Source: Chloroflexota bacterium
Lineage (GTDB): Bacteria; Chloroflexota; Anaerolineae; Aggregatilineales; Phototrophicaceae
NCBI GenBank assembly: GCA_009841405.1
Contig: VXLV01000079.1
Span: 35,492 to 99,491 of the forward strand
Direction: 5' to 3'
DNA length: 64,000 nt
A program made the translations under genes and the position numbers. Of this stretch, positions 19,647 through 28,539 are shown piece after piece (within the stretch, counting starts at the first letter, position 1; each line of letters opens with the position of its first letter). Below the pieces are notes generated by a model that searched no databases, was not told where the DNA came from, and worked only from the letters and a program-made list of their open reading frames with translations.

Positions 19647-20042
19647 ATGTCAGCACAATATTACGAAGGAATCGGTCGCCGCAAATCCGCCTCGGCGCGG
19701 GTGCGGCTTTTCCCGGGCGGCGCGGGTCGCTTCATCATCAACGGCAAAGAAGGCGCAGACTATCTGCCCCGTCTCGGTGATATGGAGACTTGCATCGCGC
19801 CTCTGACGCATATCGGGCAGGAACGCAGCTATGATGTGTCCGTGCATGTGAACGGCGGCGGCATCACCGGCCAACGCGACGCCATCTTGCTGGGCATCGC
19901 GCGCGCGCTGGAGAAGATCGATCCCGACCTGCGCGGCACGCTCAAACGGGAAGGTTTCCTCTCCCGCGATGCGCGCGTCAAGGAACGCAAGAAGCCCGGC
20001 TTGAAACGCGCCCGCAAAGCGCCGACCTACACCAAACGCTAG
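19647..20042 (+). CDS. rpsI: 30S ribosomal protein S9
   Basis: A 131-residue protein whose C-terminal tail reaches the P-site tRNA. YYEGIGRRKSASARVRLFPG at the start and the terminal KKPGLKRARKAPTYTKR fit; the usual last residues are SKR, here TKR. The gene is followed by a strong terminator. Confidence 0.96.
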   Translation: MSAQYYEGIGRRKSASARVRLFPGGAGRFIINGKEGADYLPRLGDMETCIAPLTHIGQERSYDVSVHVNGGGITGQRDAILLGIARALEKIDPDLRGTLKREGFLSRDARVKERKKPGLKRARKAPTYTKR

Positions 20043-20071
20043 AGTCGCAGCTTCTGAACATGGTCGCCTTG

Positions 20072-20112
20072 TCAGCCGGAGCCCCGAATCGGGTTCTGGC
20101 TGATTTTGTTTT
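20072..20112 (+). terminator. Intrinsic terminator after rpsI
   Basis: A 13-base-pair stem with two G-U pairs (20072-20084 with 20091-20103) encloses the loop CGAATC and is followed by TTTTGTTTT. It closes the rpmJ-rpsI transcription unit. Confidence 0.9.
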
Positions 20113-20196
20113 GGACGCGCGCCGACAGAGCTGTCGCTTGACGAACATGAAATTGGCAAAGTGTTCTCGGCGTAAGACCGAAAGACGCTAACAGAC

Positions 20197-21651
20197 ATGA
20201 TCACAATCGTTGGTTTGGGACCCGGGTCCATCGACCATTTGACGCGGCGCGCCTGGGACAAGCTGCAGGGCGCCGAAACAGTATTCCTGCGCACCGCCCG
20301 CCATCCCTGCGTGTCCCAGCTTCCGCCAACGATCAATTGCGTCAGCTTTGACGCGGTTTACCAGACATTCGAGCGCTTTGAAGATGTCTATGCCGAAATC
20401 GCCGAGCGCATTTTGGCGGCTGCCAGGCGAGACGGCCGCGTCGTCTACGCCGTGCCGGGCGACCCGCTGGTCGGCGAGGCGAGCGTCGCGCGGATTCTGG
20501 AACTGGCGCGCGCCGAAGCGCTTGAGGTGGAAATCATACACGGCCTGAGCTTCATTGAGCCTTGCCTGTCGCTGATCGGCCACGATGCGCTGGACGGCCT
20601 GCAGATTCTGGACGCGCTCAGCGTGGCCGAACATTACCACCCGCCGATCAATCCGGCGCTGCCCGCGCTGCTGGCGCAGGTCTACAGCCGCGATGTCGCG
20701 TCCAGCCTCAAACTGACGCTGATGAATCAATACCCGGACGAATTTCAGGTTTCTCTCGTACATGGCGCCGGCGAAGCTGACGCCAGGGTGGAATCGCTGC
20801 GGCTCTTTGAGATCGACCGCAGCTCGGCAATCGGCATCACGACATCACTCTACCTGCCGGCGCTGGGCGAGCTCACCAGCTTTGAGTCGCTGCAGAACAT
20901 CATCGCCCATTTGCGTTCGCCCGAAGGCTGTCCCTGGGATCGCGAACAGACGCATCAATCGTTGCGCCCCTTTCTCATTGAAGAAGCCTACGAAGTCCTG
21001 GATACGCTGGATGCGGACGACCCGGATGCGCTCTACCAGGAATTGGGCGATCTGCTGCTGCAGATTCTCTTGCACACGCAAATCGCCATTGATGAAGGCG
21101 AGTTCTATATGTCGGACTTGCTGCGGCATCTGAACGAGAAAATGCTGCGCCGCCACCCGCACGTATTTGGCGACGTAGCGCCGACGAGCGATCTGGCGCA
21201 GCTTTCGCGCATCTGGAACGAAGTCAAGGCGGCGGAAAAAGCGGATGACGCCCGGCAAAGCGACTCTATGTTGGACGGCGTCGCCAAGGGCGCGCCGGCG
21301 CTCTTCGTCGCCCAGCGCTATTCGGCCCGCGCCGCCAAGGTCGGCTTTGACTGGCCCGATATCGCCGGCGTAGAAGCCAAATTCCATGAGGAACTGGCCG
21401 AGGCGCTCGCGGCCGAAACCGCGGAAGAGCGCGCCAACGAGCTGGGCGATGTGCTCTTCGTCACGGTCAATTGGTTGCGCTGGCTGGGCGTTGACGATCC
21501 GGAAAGTTTGCTGCGCGGCATCAACGCCAAGTTCTATCGCCGCTTCAAGCACGTGGAATCCCAGGCTGCCAGCGCCGGCAAGCCGCTGAGTGACTTCAGT
21601 CTGGACGAACTCGAACGCTGGTGGCAAGACGCCAAGCGCCTGGGCTTGTGA
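20197..21651 (+). CDS. mazG: YabN-type fusion: tetrapyrrole-methylase-like domain plus MazG
   Basis: A 484-residue fusion. Residues 1 to about 220 form a SAM-dependent tetrapyrrole methylase fold (ITIVGLGPGSID, YAVPGDPLVGEAS, HGLSFIEPCLS). Residues about 235-480 form two MazG repeats: RSPEGCPWDREQTHQSL, then FLIEEAYEVLDTL with a metal-binding E-x-x-E...E-x-x-D pattern ending QELGDLLLQI, then a second helical set. MazG hydrolyses nucleoside triphosphates to monophosphates. The same architecture is known in Bacillus YabN; what the methylase domain does is not known. Confidence 0.9.
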   Translation: MITIVGLGPGSIDHLTRRAWDKLQGAETVFLRTARHPCVSQLPPTINCVSFDAVYQTFERFEDVYAEIAERILAAARRDGRVVYAVPGDPLVGEASVARILELARAEALEVEIIHGLSFIEPCLSLIGHDALDGLQILDALSVAEHYHPPINPALPALLAQVYSRDVASSLKLTLMNQYPDEFQVSLVHGAGEADARVESLRLFEIDRSSAIGITTSLYLPALGELTSFESLQNIIAHLRSPEGCPWDREQTHQSLRPFLIEEAYEVLDTLDADDPDALYQELGDLLLQILLHTQIAIDEGEFYMSDLLRHLNEKMLRRHPHVFGDVAPTSDLAQLSRIWNEVKAAEKADDARQSDSMLDGVAKGAPALFVAQRYSARAAKVGFDWPDIAGVEAKFHEELAEALAAETAEERANELGDVLFVTVNWLRWLGVDDPESLLRGINAKFYRRFKHVESQAASAGKPLSDFSLDELERWWQDAKRLGL

Positions 21652-22406
21652 TTGACCAGGCACATAGCTGGCTGGAAGGACGCGTCTCGGCGCAAGCCGC
21701 AATCGAGGCGGGCTGGCGCGAAGTCCACCAGATTCTGATCGATAGCAACAAGCGTTACGACCGACGGCTGCGCCCCTTGCTGCGGGGGGCGAAGGCCGCT
21801 GCGGCGCCTGTTTCCTTTGTGCCAGGCGACGTCATTCAGCAGCGGGCGAGCGGCGGCTCGCACGGCGGCGTTCTGGCCGCTGTCGGCGAACGGCGATTCT
21901 GCGAGCTGGCGGAGCTGCTGCCCGCGGAACGCGCCGCCTTTATCGTCATGCTGGACGGCATCGAAGACCCATACAACTTTGCCGGCGCAGTCCGCTGCTT
22001 GTACGCGGCCGGCGTGGACGGCATCGTGCTCCGCCCGCGCAACTGGACCAGCGCCGGCGCCATCGTCGGCCGCGCCAGCGCCGGCGCGATCGAGCGGGTT
22101 CCCCTGGCGATTGCCGAAACCGCAGCGTCCGCGGCCGACTTCTATCGCGCGCAGGGCCTGCAAATTGCCGTCGCCGCCAAGTCAGAGAATTCCCGCGCGC
22201 CGAATAAGGCAGATTTGACGCAGCCCACATTCTTGCTCATCGGCGGCGAGCGGCGCGGCGTAACGCGCTCATTCGCCCAAACTGCCGACGTAAGCCTTGA
22301 GATTGCCTACGGGCGTGAATTCGACCAGTCCCTGGGCGCGGTAGCGGCCGCCGCTGTCATCGCCTTTGAGGTCAAGCGCCAGCGCGATTCCGCCCCAGCG
22401 TTGTAG
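21648..22406 (+). CDS. TrmH-family RNA 2'-O-ribose methyltransferase
   Basis: About 252 residues from the GTG at 21648, which overlaps the mazG stop (GTGA). An N-terminal RNA-recognition domain is followed by a SPOUT domain: LDGIEDPYNFAGAVRCLYAAG, FLLIGGERRGVTRSFAQ and FDQSLGAVAAAAVIAFE, where the usual Asn of SLNV is Gly. It probably methylates 23S rRNA or tRNA; the exact base is unknown. Its TAG stop lies inside the first copy of a dispersed palindromic repeat. Confidence 0.8.
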   Translation: MIDQAHSWLEGRVSAQAAIEAGWREVHQILIDSNKRYDRRLRPLLRGAKAAAAPVSFVPGDVIQQRASGGSHGGVLAAVGERRFCELAELLPAERAAFIVMLDGIEDPYNFAGAVRCLYAAGVDGIVLRPRNWTSAGAIVGRASAGAIERVPLAIAETAASAADFYRAQGLQIAVAAKSENSRAPNKADLTQPTFLLIGGERRGVTRSFAQTADVSLEIAYGREFDQSLGAVAAAAVIAFEVKRQRDSAPAL

Positions 22407-22430
22407 GGGCGAGCCTGTGGCTCGCCCACG
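22403..22430 (+). repeat. GTAGGGGCGA palindrome, copy 1 (forward)
   Basis: GGGCGAGCC (22407-22415) and GGCTCGCCC (22419-22427) form a 9-bp stem around TGT, preceded by GTAG. The TAG at 22404-22406 is the stop codon of the upstream methyltransferase gene. Confidence 0.85.
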
Positions 22431-22573
22431 CTCTCCAAGCCATTTGCTTGCCCGAGATTCTCCTTTCCTGTAGCGTAGGACAAGAGGCGGGCGATTTACT
22501 GTCGCGATGTCGCAACCTCTGCTAGTATGCCTGTTGATCTCGACTGCTGCTCGCACGGAACAGGAGACCTTTC

Positions 22574-23647
22574 ATGAAGGCGCTGATTCTCGCAGCGGGG
22601 CAGGGTACGCGCCTGCGCCCTGTAACCCTGACCATGCCCAAGTCACTGGTGCCGGTCGCCAACCGCTGGCTAATTAATTACGCGCTGGATGCCTTGAAAA
22701 TGGCGGGATTAACCGATATCGGCATCGTCGTCAACAATCTGGATTCGCCGATCGTCGCCAACTTGAAAGACGGCCGCTCCCTGGGCGTGCGCATCGAGTA
22801 CATCGTGCAGGATGAGCAGCTGGGCCTGGCCCACGCGACCTCCCTCTGCCGCGATTTCGTCGGCGATGAGCCCTTCACGGTCTTCCTCGGCGACAACATC
22901 TTCCAGGACAAAATGACAGACCTGCTGACCTCGTTCGCGGGGTCGAGCGACGAAGCCGCCGTCGTTCTCGCTTCTGTGCCCGATCCCTCGCGCTTTGGCA
23001 TCGCCGAAATCGCCAACGGGCGCATCGTCCGCGTAATCGAAAAGCCAGCGGAGCCGCCCTCAAACCTGGCGATCGCCGGCGTGTACCTCTTCCGCAAATC
23101 CATTTTCGACGCCATCGGACGCATCAAACCATCGGGCCGCAACGAACTGGAGATCACCGACGCGATCCAGGTCTTGATCGATGACGGGCTGCCGGTGAGC
23201 TCCTATGAGCTGAGCGGCTGGTGGATCGACGCCGGCAAACCCGACGCCATCATCATGGCCAACCAGCTGGTGCTGGAAGAACTGCCCTATACGCCCGCGC
23301 CCGAAGGCAGCGAACAAATCGAAGGGCAGAGCGAAGTCTCTCATCGCGTATTGATCGGGCCGGGCAGCCGCATTATCGACAGCGTGATCCGCGGCCCGGT
23401 CATCATTGGCAAGAACGCCACGATTCGCAACAGCTATGTTGGTCCCTACACCTCGATCGGCGACAACGTCGTCGTCGACGGCAGCGAAATTGAAGCCAGC
23501 ATCGTCATGCAAGATTGCGAGATCCGCAACATCCTCGGGCGGATTGACCGCAGCCTGCTCGCCGACAACGCGCGGGTCACTTCAGCCGCGCATGTGCCCG
23601 ACGCCCATCGCTTCGTGCTCGCGGAAAACAGCTACGTACAATTCTAG
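22574..23647 (+). CDS. Glucose-1-phosphate thymidylyltransferase-like sugar nucleotidyltransferase
   Basis: A 357-residue enzyme activating a sugar 1-phosphate to an NDP-sugar. The nucleotide-binding signature is LAAGQGTRLRPVT (residues 6-18), with FLGDNIF and GRNELEITDAIQ downstream and GWWIDAGKPD near residue 217. After about residue 240 comes a left-handed beta-helix (IDSVIRGPVIIGKNATIRNSYVGPYTSIGDNV), the long RmlA/StrD-type layout. The ATG follows CAGGAGA. It starts a block of surface-sugar genes. The nucleotide (dTTP or UTP) cannot be fixed from sequence. Confidence 0.85.
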   Translation: MKALILAAGQGTRLRPVTLTMPKSLVPVANRWLINYALDALKMAGLTDIGIVVNNLDSPIVANLKDGRSLGVRIEYIVQDEQLGLAHATSLCRDFVGDEPFTVFLGDNIFQDKMTDLLTSFAGSSDEAAVVLASVPDPSRFGIAEIANGRIVRVIEKPAEPPSNLAIAGVYLFRKSIFDAIGRIKPSGRNELEITDAIQVLIDDGLPVSSYELSGWWIDAGKPDAIIMANQLVLEELPYTPAPEGSEQIEGQSEVSHRVLIGPGSRIIDSVIRGPVIIGKNATIRNSYVGPYTSIGDNVVVDGSEIEASIVMQDCEIRNILGRIDRSLLADNARVTSAAHVPDAHRFVLAENSYVQF

Positions 23648-23650
23648 CGC

Positions 23651-24061
23651 TTAGCCCAGCGCGCGCGGCGGCAGCAGATCCCAGCGCCGCAAAAAGGCTT
23701 CATCGGGCCCCGCCCAGGCGAAGCGCCGCAGATCTACCCGGCCCCGGCGGTCAAATTCTACGCCCTCCTGCTCCAGCAGACGCCGCTGTTCGTCGGCTTG
23801 TGGGCTGCCTGCGGGAAAACTGATCTCGCCGCGACTGTTGATGACGCGGTGCCAGGGAATCGACTTGCCGCGCGGCGTCTTGCGCAGGGCCGTGCCCACC
23901 CAGCGCGGCGCGAGTCGTCTCATGCGCTCCGGTTCCATGTCGGCGTCAGGCGGTATCATCGAGGCGATCTGACCATAACTGCTGACCGCGCCAGGCGGGA
24001 TCTGCAGCACAATTTCCCATACGGTCTCGAAAAATGTCTTGGCGTTGGGCGGGTTAAACAT
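23651..24061 (-). CDS. Alkyltransferase-like protein (ATL), MGMT fold without the active cysteine
   Basis: A 136-residue protein. It has the O6-alkylguanine methyltransferase C-terminal fold: PPGAVSSYGQIA, then RWVGTALRKTP. The active motif PCHRV is replaced by PWHRV (Trp70). That is the ATL type, which binds alkylated guanine without repairing it and marks it for nucleotide excision repair in other organisms. The ATG at 24061 is chosen because the upstream extension has no family similarity. It lies tail-to-tail with the nucleotidyltransferase gene, three bases apart. Confidence 0.85.
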   Translation of the reverse strand: MFNPPNAKTFFETVWEIVLQIPPGAVSSYGQIASMIPPDADMEPERMRRLAPRWVGTALRKTPRGKSIPWHRVINSRGEISFPAGSPQADEQRRLLEQEGVEFDRRGRVDLRRFAWAGPDEAFLRRWDLLPPRALG

Positions 24062-24140
24062 TTGCAATCCATAATAGAGACGTAAAGCAATCCAGGCTTG
24101 GAGAGCGAGCGCTCGGCGGCTTGCCGGATGGGAGAGAGAC

Positions 24141-24500
24141 ATGCGCGTGATAGGCGTGACGATTGCAGCGGACAACATGAAAGAGATGGTGCGCTTCTAT
24201 AATGCTGTCTTTGACGCCGGGCTTAAGGAGACGGCGCGTATCGGCGAGCAGCAGTTCTACGGCGGCGCGCTCGCTGGTCTGGAGCTTGTGCTCTGTTCTA
24301 ATGCCATCGCCGGCGTGAATGCTGAGCAGAATCGCCAGCAATTCCGCTTTGAAGTCAGCGAAATTGAAATGGTGATGGAAACAGGCCTGGCGAATCATGG
24401 CGTCGAAATCAACCCGGTCGATGATTTCATAGGCGTCAAGGTGGCGTCCATGGCCGATCCTGATGGCAATACGATTGAGTTCTTCGAGCGCAAGTCATAA
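24141..24500 (+). CDS. Glyoxalase/VOC-superfamily protein
   Basis: A 119-residue single VOC domain of paired beta-alpha-beta-beta-beta units: MRVIGVTIAADNMKEMVRFYNAVF, then VKVASMADPDGNTIEFFER. The DPDGNTIEF ending is the usual glyoxalase/dioxygenase signature with a metal-ligand Glu. The substrate is unknown. The last 6 bases overlap the convergent PfkB gene. Confidence 0.75.
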   Translation: MRVIGVTIAADNMKEMVRFYNAVFDAGLKETARIGEQQFYGGALAGLELVLCSNAIAGVNAEQNRQQFRFEVSEIEMVMETGLANHGVEINPVDDFIGVKVASMADPDGNTIEFFERKS

Positions 24501-25490
24501 AGCGTCTCGCAAGCTGCGCGTCAGCTCCGCCGGCGTCGGCGCATAATTGCCCAAGTGGCGCACGACGATGCCGCTTGCGAAATTGGCCAGCGTGACGGCG
24601 TCCATGGCCGAGGAGCCATTCGCCATCGCCAGCGTGGCCGTCGCGATGGCGGTGTCGCCGGCGCCGACCGTGTCGTAAACATCGCTGACGCTAGGCGCCG
24701 GGCAATGTTGAATCCCGCCCTCGCTAGCGACAGTCGCGCCGCGACTACCGCGCGTGATAATTGTCGCCCGCGCCGCCGCGAGCGCGCTCGCCAATTCCTG
24801 CGCCGCCCGGCCAAAATCATCATCGCTGACCAGCTCGCGATTGAGGTAGCGTTGCGCGTCACCGGCATTGCATTTGATGACATCCAGCCCGCCGAAGGCG
24901 TCGAACTTGCCTTGCACATCCGCGCTGGTCAAGACGTCGGCGCCGCGGCCTAGCTCGCGAATCCGCCTGACAAGCGCCGGCGTAAGCAAGCCCCCGTGAT
25001 AGTGGGAGAGCAATACCGCGTCCAGTTCAGCGAGCCGGCTTTCGGCGAAAGCCAGGATCCGCGCTTCGGTTTCGCCGTCAATCTTGCGGCGCGTCAGCGT
25101 ATCGATGCGCGTCACCTGCTGCGGAAAGCGCAAACCCATCTGCGCCAGGATCCGCGTCTTGACCGTCGTTGGACGGTCGGCGCGGCGGATCAACCCGCTC
25201 GCGTCAATGCCCTGGTCGTCGAGGATTTGGACGAGGCGCGCGCCCGCGTCATCCTCGCCGATCACGCCGACCAGGATCGCGCGGCTGCCAAAGGCGACGA
25301 TATTCGCGGCCGGATTGGCCGAGCCGCCGGCGATGTAGCGCCTGGACTCCAGCTCCAGCACCGGCACCGGCGCTTCCCGGCTCATGCGCGTCGGCTTGCC
25401 AGTGATGTATTCGTCCAGCATCACATCGCCGATGACGAGGACAGTCTTCCCGGCCAGTCCAGCCACCTGTGATTCAACGCGATCGGACAT
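24495..25490 (-). CDS. PfkB-family sugar kinase, HldE/RfaE1-like
   Basis: A 331-residue kinase resembling D-glycero-beta-D-manno-heptose-7-phosphate kinase. It shows VLVIGDVMLDEYITG, GGSANPAANIVAFG, and the PfkB signature VYDTVGAGDTAIATAT with its catalytic Asp near the C-terminus. No cytidylyltransferase domain follows, so it is the single-domain form. The next gene upstream on the same strand encodes a heptosyltransferase-type GT9 domain, which supports a role in making a heptose or similar sugar. Confidence 0.8.
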   Translation of the reverse strand: MSDRVESQVAGLAGKTVLVIGDVMLDEYITGKPTRMSREAPVPVLELESRRYIAGGSANPAANIVAFGSRAILVGVIGEDDAGARLVQILDDQGIDASGLIRRADRPTTVKTRILAQMGLRFPQQVTRIDTLTRRKIDGETEARILAFAESRLAELDAVLLSHYHGGLLTPALVRRIRELGRGADVLTSADVQGKFDAFGGLDVIKCNAGDAQRYLNRELVSDDDFGRAAQELASALAAARATIITRGSRGATVASEGGIQHCPAPSVSDVYDTVGAGDTAIATATLAMANGSSAMDAVTLANFASGIVVRHLGNYAPTPAELTRSLRDAL

Positions 25491-25552
25491 GCTTCTGCTT
25501 TCGATTTTCCGACGACCGTAAGTTTACAATAGCGTCCGCTCGAGATTTAGGG

Positions 25553-27373
25553 TTAGGGTCTTGCCTGGCGGAGCACAGCCAGCACAAAGCGCGGCAATCG
25601 CAGCATGCGCCGCCAGCGCCAAGGCTGCCGCAGCAAGCGATAGAGCCACTCCAAACCGCGCCGCTGCATCCAATCCGGCGCGCGCGGAATCACGCCGGCG
25701 ATGAAGTCCAGCGATCCGCCGACGCCCATCGCCATCGACACTTGCAAGCGTGGCAAGTTGCGCGCGATCCATTTGTCCTGTGTGGGCGCGCCGTAGGCGA
25801 CAAACAAAATATCGGCGCCGCTGCTGTTGACCAGCTGCACGATTCGGTCTTCGTCGCTGCCCGCGGGACTGCCGCCGTATGTGCCGGCGACGATCAAGCC
25901 GGGGCAGCGCTCCTGCAGAATTGCGGCCGCCTTGTCCGCAACGCCCGGACCCGCGCCCAGGAAGAACAGCTTCCAGCCGCGCTCGGCAGCGTGCAGGGCG
26001 ATAAAAGGAACGCCATCCGAGCCCGTGACGCGCTCCGGCAGCGGCGCGCCCAGCCGCCGGCTCGCCCAAAGCAGCCCCACGCCATCCGGCACGCAGATGG
26101 CCGCCCGCTGCAGGATGGCGAAGAATATCGGGTCCTTCCGCGCGATCATGATGAACTCCGGGTTTACCGTGCAGACATGCCTGGCGCGGCCGCCATCGCG
26201 GATCCAGACGGCGATTTTCTCCAGCCAACCCTTATAAGTAATCGCGTCGACCGGAACGCCGAGGATCCTCAGCCGGGAGTCTTGCCGCGTCCTCCGCGAG
26301 CTATGATCGCGCTCCGCTTCGTGTACGGGTCGCTTGTCCAGGAGGCGCCGGCCGACGTCTAGCACCTGCTCGGTCGTCACCAGCTTCATGCAAGTGCGCG
26401 CTGCGCAGCCTTCCCGTGCGCCGACGGCATGCCCGACATAGCTGCAGGGGCTGCACTCGACGCCGCTGCGCAAAACGACGGATTGCGCGCCGACTGTCCA
26501 GGGGCGCCAGGCGTCGGCGTTGCTAGGGCCAAATATGCTGATCACGGGCGTGCCGGTGGCCGCGGCGATATGCATGACGCCGCTGTCCGCGCCGATGAAT
26601 AGATCCGCATTCGCGATCACATCGGCCAGTTGCGGCAGCGCCGTCCGCCCCAGCAGATTTTCTGCTTGCGGGTCGCTGATGCCAGGCGCGTCTTCGCTTG
26701 CGCCAACCAGCACAATTTGGGCCGCGTGGCTTTCGCGCAGTCCCTGCGCCACCGCCGCGAATCTCTCCGCCGGCCAGCGACGGGCGCTGCTGTAGCCGCC
26801 GCTGCCCGTGTGCAAGACCACTCTGGGCTTGTCGCCAATTGTCGCCGTATCGTCGCTGAGGGGCGCTCGGCTGACCTGCGCTGGACGCGGCGCGCGGCTC
26901 GCGCCCAGCAGGCCGACGAGCTCAAGCCAGTACTGCGCCTGATGCAACGCGCCGAATCCGCCATCGCCAATGAAGTCGGTCAGAAAGCCGATATTCTCGT
27001 TCTTCAATCCGACGATGCGTTTCGCGCCGCTGGCTTTAGCGATCAGCCAGAATTTGAAGACGCCGGCCCGCAGCGTGAAATGATGAAAGATCACCAACGT
27101 ATCGTACCAGCCCCGCCTCAAGCTCAAGACGGCGCGCAAGTTTGCGGGCGAATAAAACGCGCGACCGCCGCTTGCGCCGCGTCTCAGCGGAATCATCGCG
27201 TCGACTAGATCTTCCGGCACGACCGGCAAGGCGTGATCGAATGCCAGGAGGTCAATCTGTGCGCGCGGAAGCGCTTCGCGCAAGGCGGCCAGCGCCGGCG
27301 TGGTCAGCGCCAGGTCGCCGATATCGGCCAGTTGCGCAATCAGCAGGCGCGGTCGGCTTGAGTCCGGGCGCAT
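25553..27373 (-). CDS. Fusion glycosyltransferase: GT9 (heptosyltransferase-like) plus GT26 (WecG/TagA/CpsF)
   Basis: A 606-residue continuous frame. Residues about 9-345 are a GT9 domain: LLIAQLADIGDLALTTPAL, HTGSGGYSSARRWPAERFA, and FIGADSGVMHIAAATGTPV with IFGPSN. A linker with several Cys leads to a GT26 domain at about 367-606: CTVNPEFIMIARKDP, VPDGVGLLWASRRLG (catalytic-type Asp near 430), RVTGSDG, YGAPTQDKW (usual PkQEkW) and RAPDWMQRRGLEWLYRL. GT26 enzymes add N-acetylmannosamine-type sugars to a lipid-linked acceptor. ATG 27373 is one base after the stop of the GT4 gene; a further upstream ATG overlaps that gene. Confidence 0.88.
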   Translation of the reverse strand: MRPDSSRPRLLIAQLADIGDLALTTPALAALREALPRAQIDLLAFDHALPVVPEDLVDAMIPLRRGASGGRAFYSPANLRAVLSLRRGWYDTLVIFHHFTLRAGVFKFWLIAKASGAKRIVGLKNENIGFLTDFIGDGGFGALHQAQYWLELVGLLGASRAPRPAQVSRAPLSDDTATIGDKPRVVLHTGSGGYSSARRWPAERFAAVAQGLRESHAAQIVLVGASEDAPGISDPQAENLLGRTALPQLADVIANADLFIGADSGVMHIAAATGTPVISIFGPSNADAWRPWTVGAQSVVLRSGVECSPCSYVGHAVGAREGCAARTCMKLVTTEQVLDVGRRLLDKRPVHEAERDHSSRRTRQDSRLRILGVPVDAITYKGWLEKIAVWIRDGGRARHVCTVNPEFIMIARKDPIFFAILQRAAICVPDGVGLLWASRRLGAPLPERVTGSDGVPFIALHAAERGWKLFFLGAGPGVADKAAAILQERCPGLIVAGTYGGSPAGSDEDRIVQLVNSSGADILFVAYGAPTQDKWIARNLPRLQVSMAMGVGGSLDFIAGVIPRAPDWMQRRGLEWLYRLLRQPWRWRRMLRLPRFVLAVLRQARP

Positions 27374-27374
27374 A

Positions 27375-28514
27375 TCAGATTGCTGGCGCGCCGCTGCGAG
27401 CCGGCGCCGCCAGCGCTTCAATCGCTTGCATTACCTGCGCCGCCGCTGCCGCCCAGGTGAAGCGCCCGGCGCGTACACGCCCTTTTTGAATAAGCGCGCG
27501 CCGCAGCGCCTCGTCAACGCTGCAGCGTTGCATGGCCGCGGCGATCTCGGCCACGCTGAGCGGATCAACCAGGAGCCCGGCCTCGCCGACGATTTCGCCG
27601 AGGCTGGATGTCGCGCTGGCGATGACCGGTGTCCCCGCGTGCATGGCTTCTACGGCGGGGAAGCCGAAACCTTCGTACAAGCTGGGAAACACCAGGGCGA
27701 TCGCTCCCCGCAGCAGCCCGGCTTTGTCAGCGTCGTCGATGTATCCGCAAAGCCGGACATTGCGCGCGCCCGTCAGCCAGCTCTCATTAAAGAGCCAGCC
27801 TTTGCCGCCGGCCAGGACCAGCGCAGTCTCGTCATCATCTTGCGCTTGTTGCCAGCGCGCGAAGGCCTGGACCAGCCGCTTGATGTTTTTGCGCGGCTGC
27901 AGCGTGCCGACAAAGAGAAAATAGCGCGCCGGCAGCCCGTACTTGGCGCGCGCGCCGGCGGCATCCGCGGCCGTCGCCCTCAGCCTGTCGCCGTCGACGC
28001 CGGGATATACCACGCGTATCTTGTCTTCTTCTGTTCCGTAAAAGCGGCGCAGGTCGGCGGCGGTGACTTCGCTGTCGGCCAGGACGATCGCCGCCCGCGC
28101 CTGGCTGTAGCGCGTAGTCGCGTCCAGATACGCGCGCTGCAGCGGCGGATGCGCGGCCGGGAAATGCTTGAAGCCCAAATCGTGTACCGTAGTTATCGCC
28201 GGCCCGGGAAAGAGCGCCGGCAGCGTGTGAGCGGGCACGAAGGTGATATCTGGCCGCGCCTGCCAGAGCGCCGCCGCGAAGCGCAGATGCGTCCACAGGC
28301 GAGGCAGCCGAATGACATGTTGTCGCGCGTGCGCCGAAACTGGAAAGCGCCCGACCGGCGGCAGGTCGCGCAAGAAAAGCGAAATGCGGTTCGGCTGCCC
28401 AAGACCCTCATTGGCCGCGCAAAGCGCTTGAATTAGACGGAGCGAGTAGTACTCGGTACCAGTAGCTTGCCGGGCGGTGCTGCGGCTGGCGTCTATCGCG
28501 ATGTGAAGGGGCAT
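27375..28514 (-). CDS. GT4-family glycosyltransferase
   Basis: A 379-residue retaining glycosyltransferase of the mannosyltransferase-like group. The N-lobe begins LHIAIDASRSTARQATGTE; TTVHDLGFKHFP sits at the acceptor side. The C-lobe has FLFVGTLQPRKNIKRLVQAF and the nucleotide-sugar motif FPSLYEGFGFPAVEAMHAGTPVIAS with its E-x7-E pair. No membrane segments are seen. It lies upstream of and coupled to the GT9-GT26 gene. Confidence 0.88.
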   Translation of the reverse strand: MPLHIAIDASRSTARQATGTEYYSLRLIQALCAANEGLGQPNRISLFLRDLPPVGRFPVSAHARQHVIRLPRLWTHLRFAAALWQARPDITFVPAHTLPALFPGPAITTVHDLGFKHFPAAHPPLQRAYLDATTRYSQARAAIVLADSEVTAADLRRFYGTEEDKIRVVYPGVDGDRLRATAADAAGARAKYGLPARYFLFVGTLQPRKNIKRLVQAFARWQQAQDDDETALVLAGGKGWLFNESWLTGARNVRLCGYIDDADKAGLLRGAIALVFPSLYEGFGFPAVEAMHAGTPVIASATSSLGEIVGEAGLLVDPLSVAEIAAAMQRCSVDEALRRALIQKGRVRAGRFTWAAAAAQVMQAIEALAAPARSGAPAI

Positions 28515-28539
28515 TTCGCGCTCCGGCGCCCGTCACTCG

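Noticed and set aside
22574..23647. Complete rml sugar operon
   Set aside because: Only the nucleotidyltransferase was found; no rmlB, rmlC or rmlD lies nearby, so rhamnose synthesis is not claimed.
27300..28436. Plus-strand frame of 378 codons
   Set aside because: It is the antisense shadow of the GT4 and GT9-GT26 genes, with unbroken Arg/Ala-rich composition and no motif.
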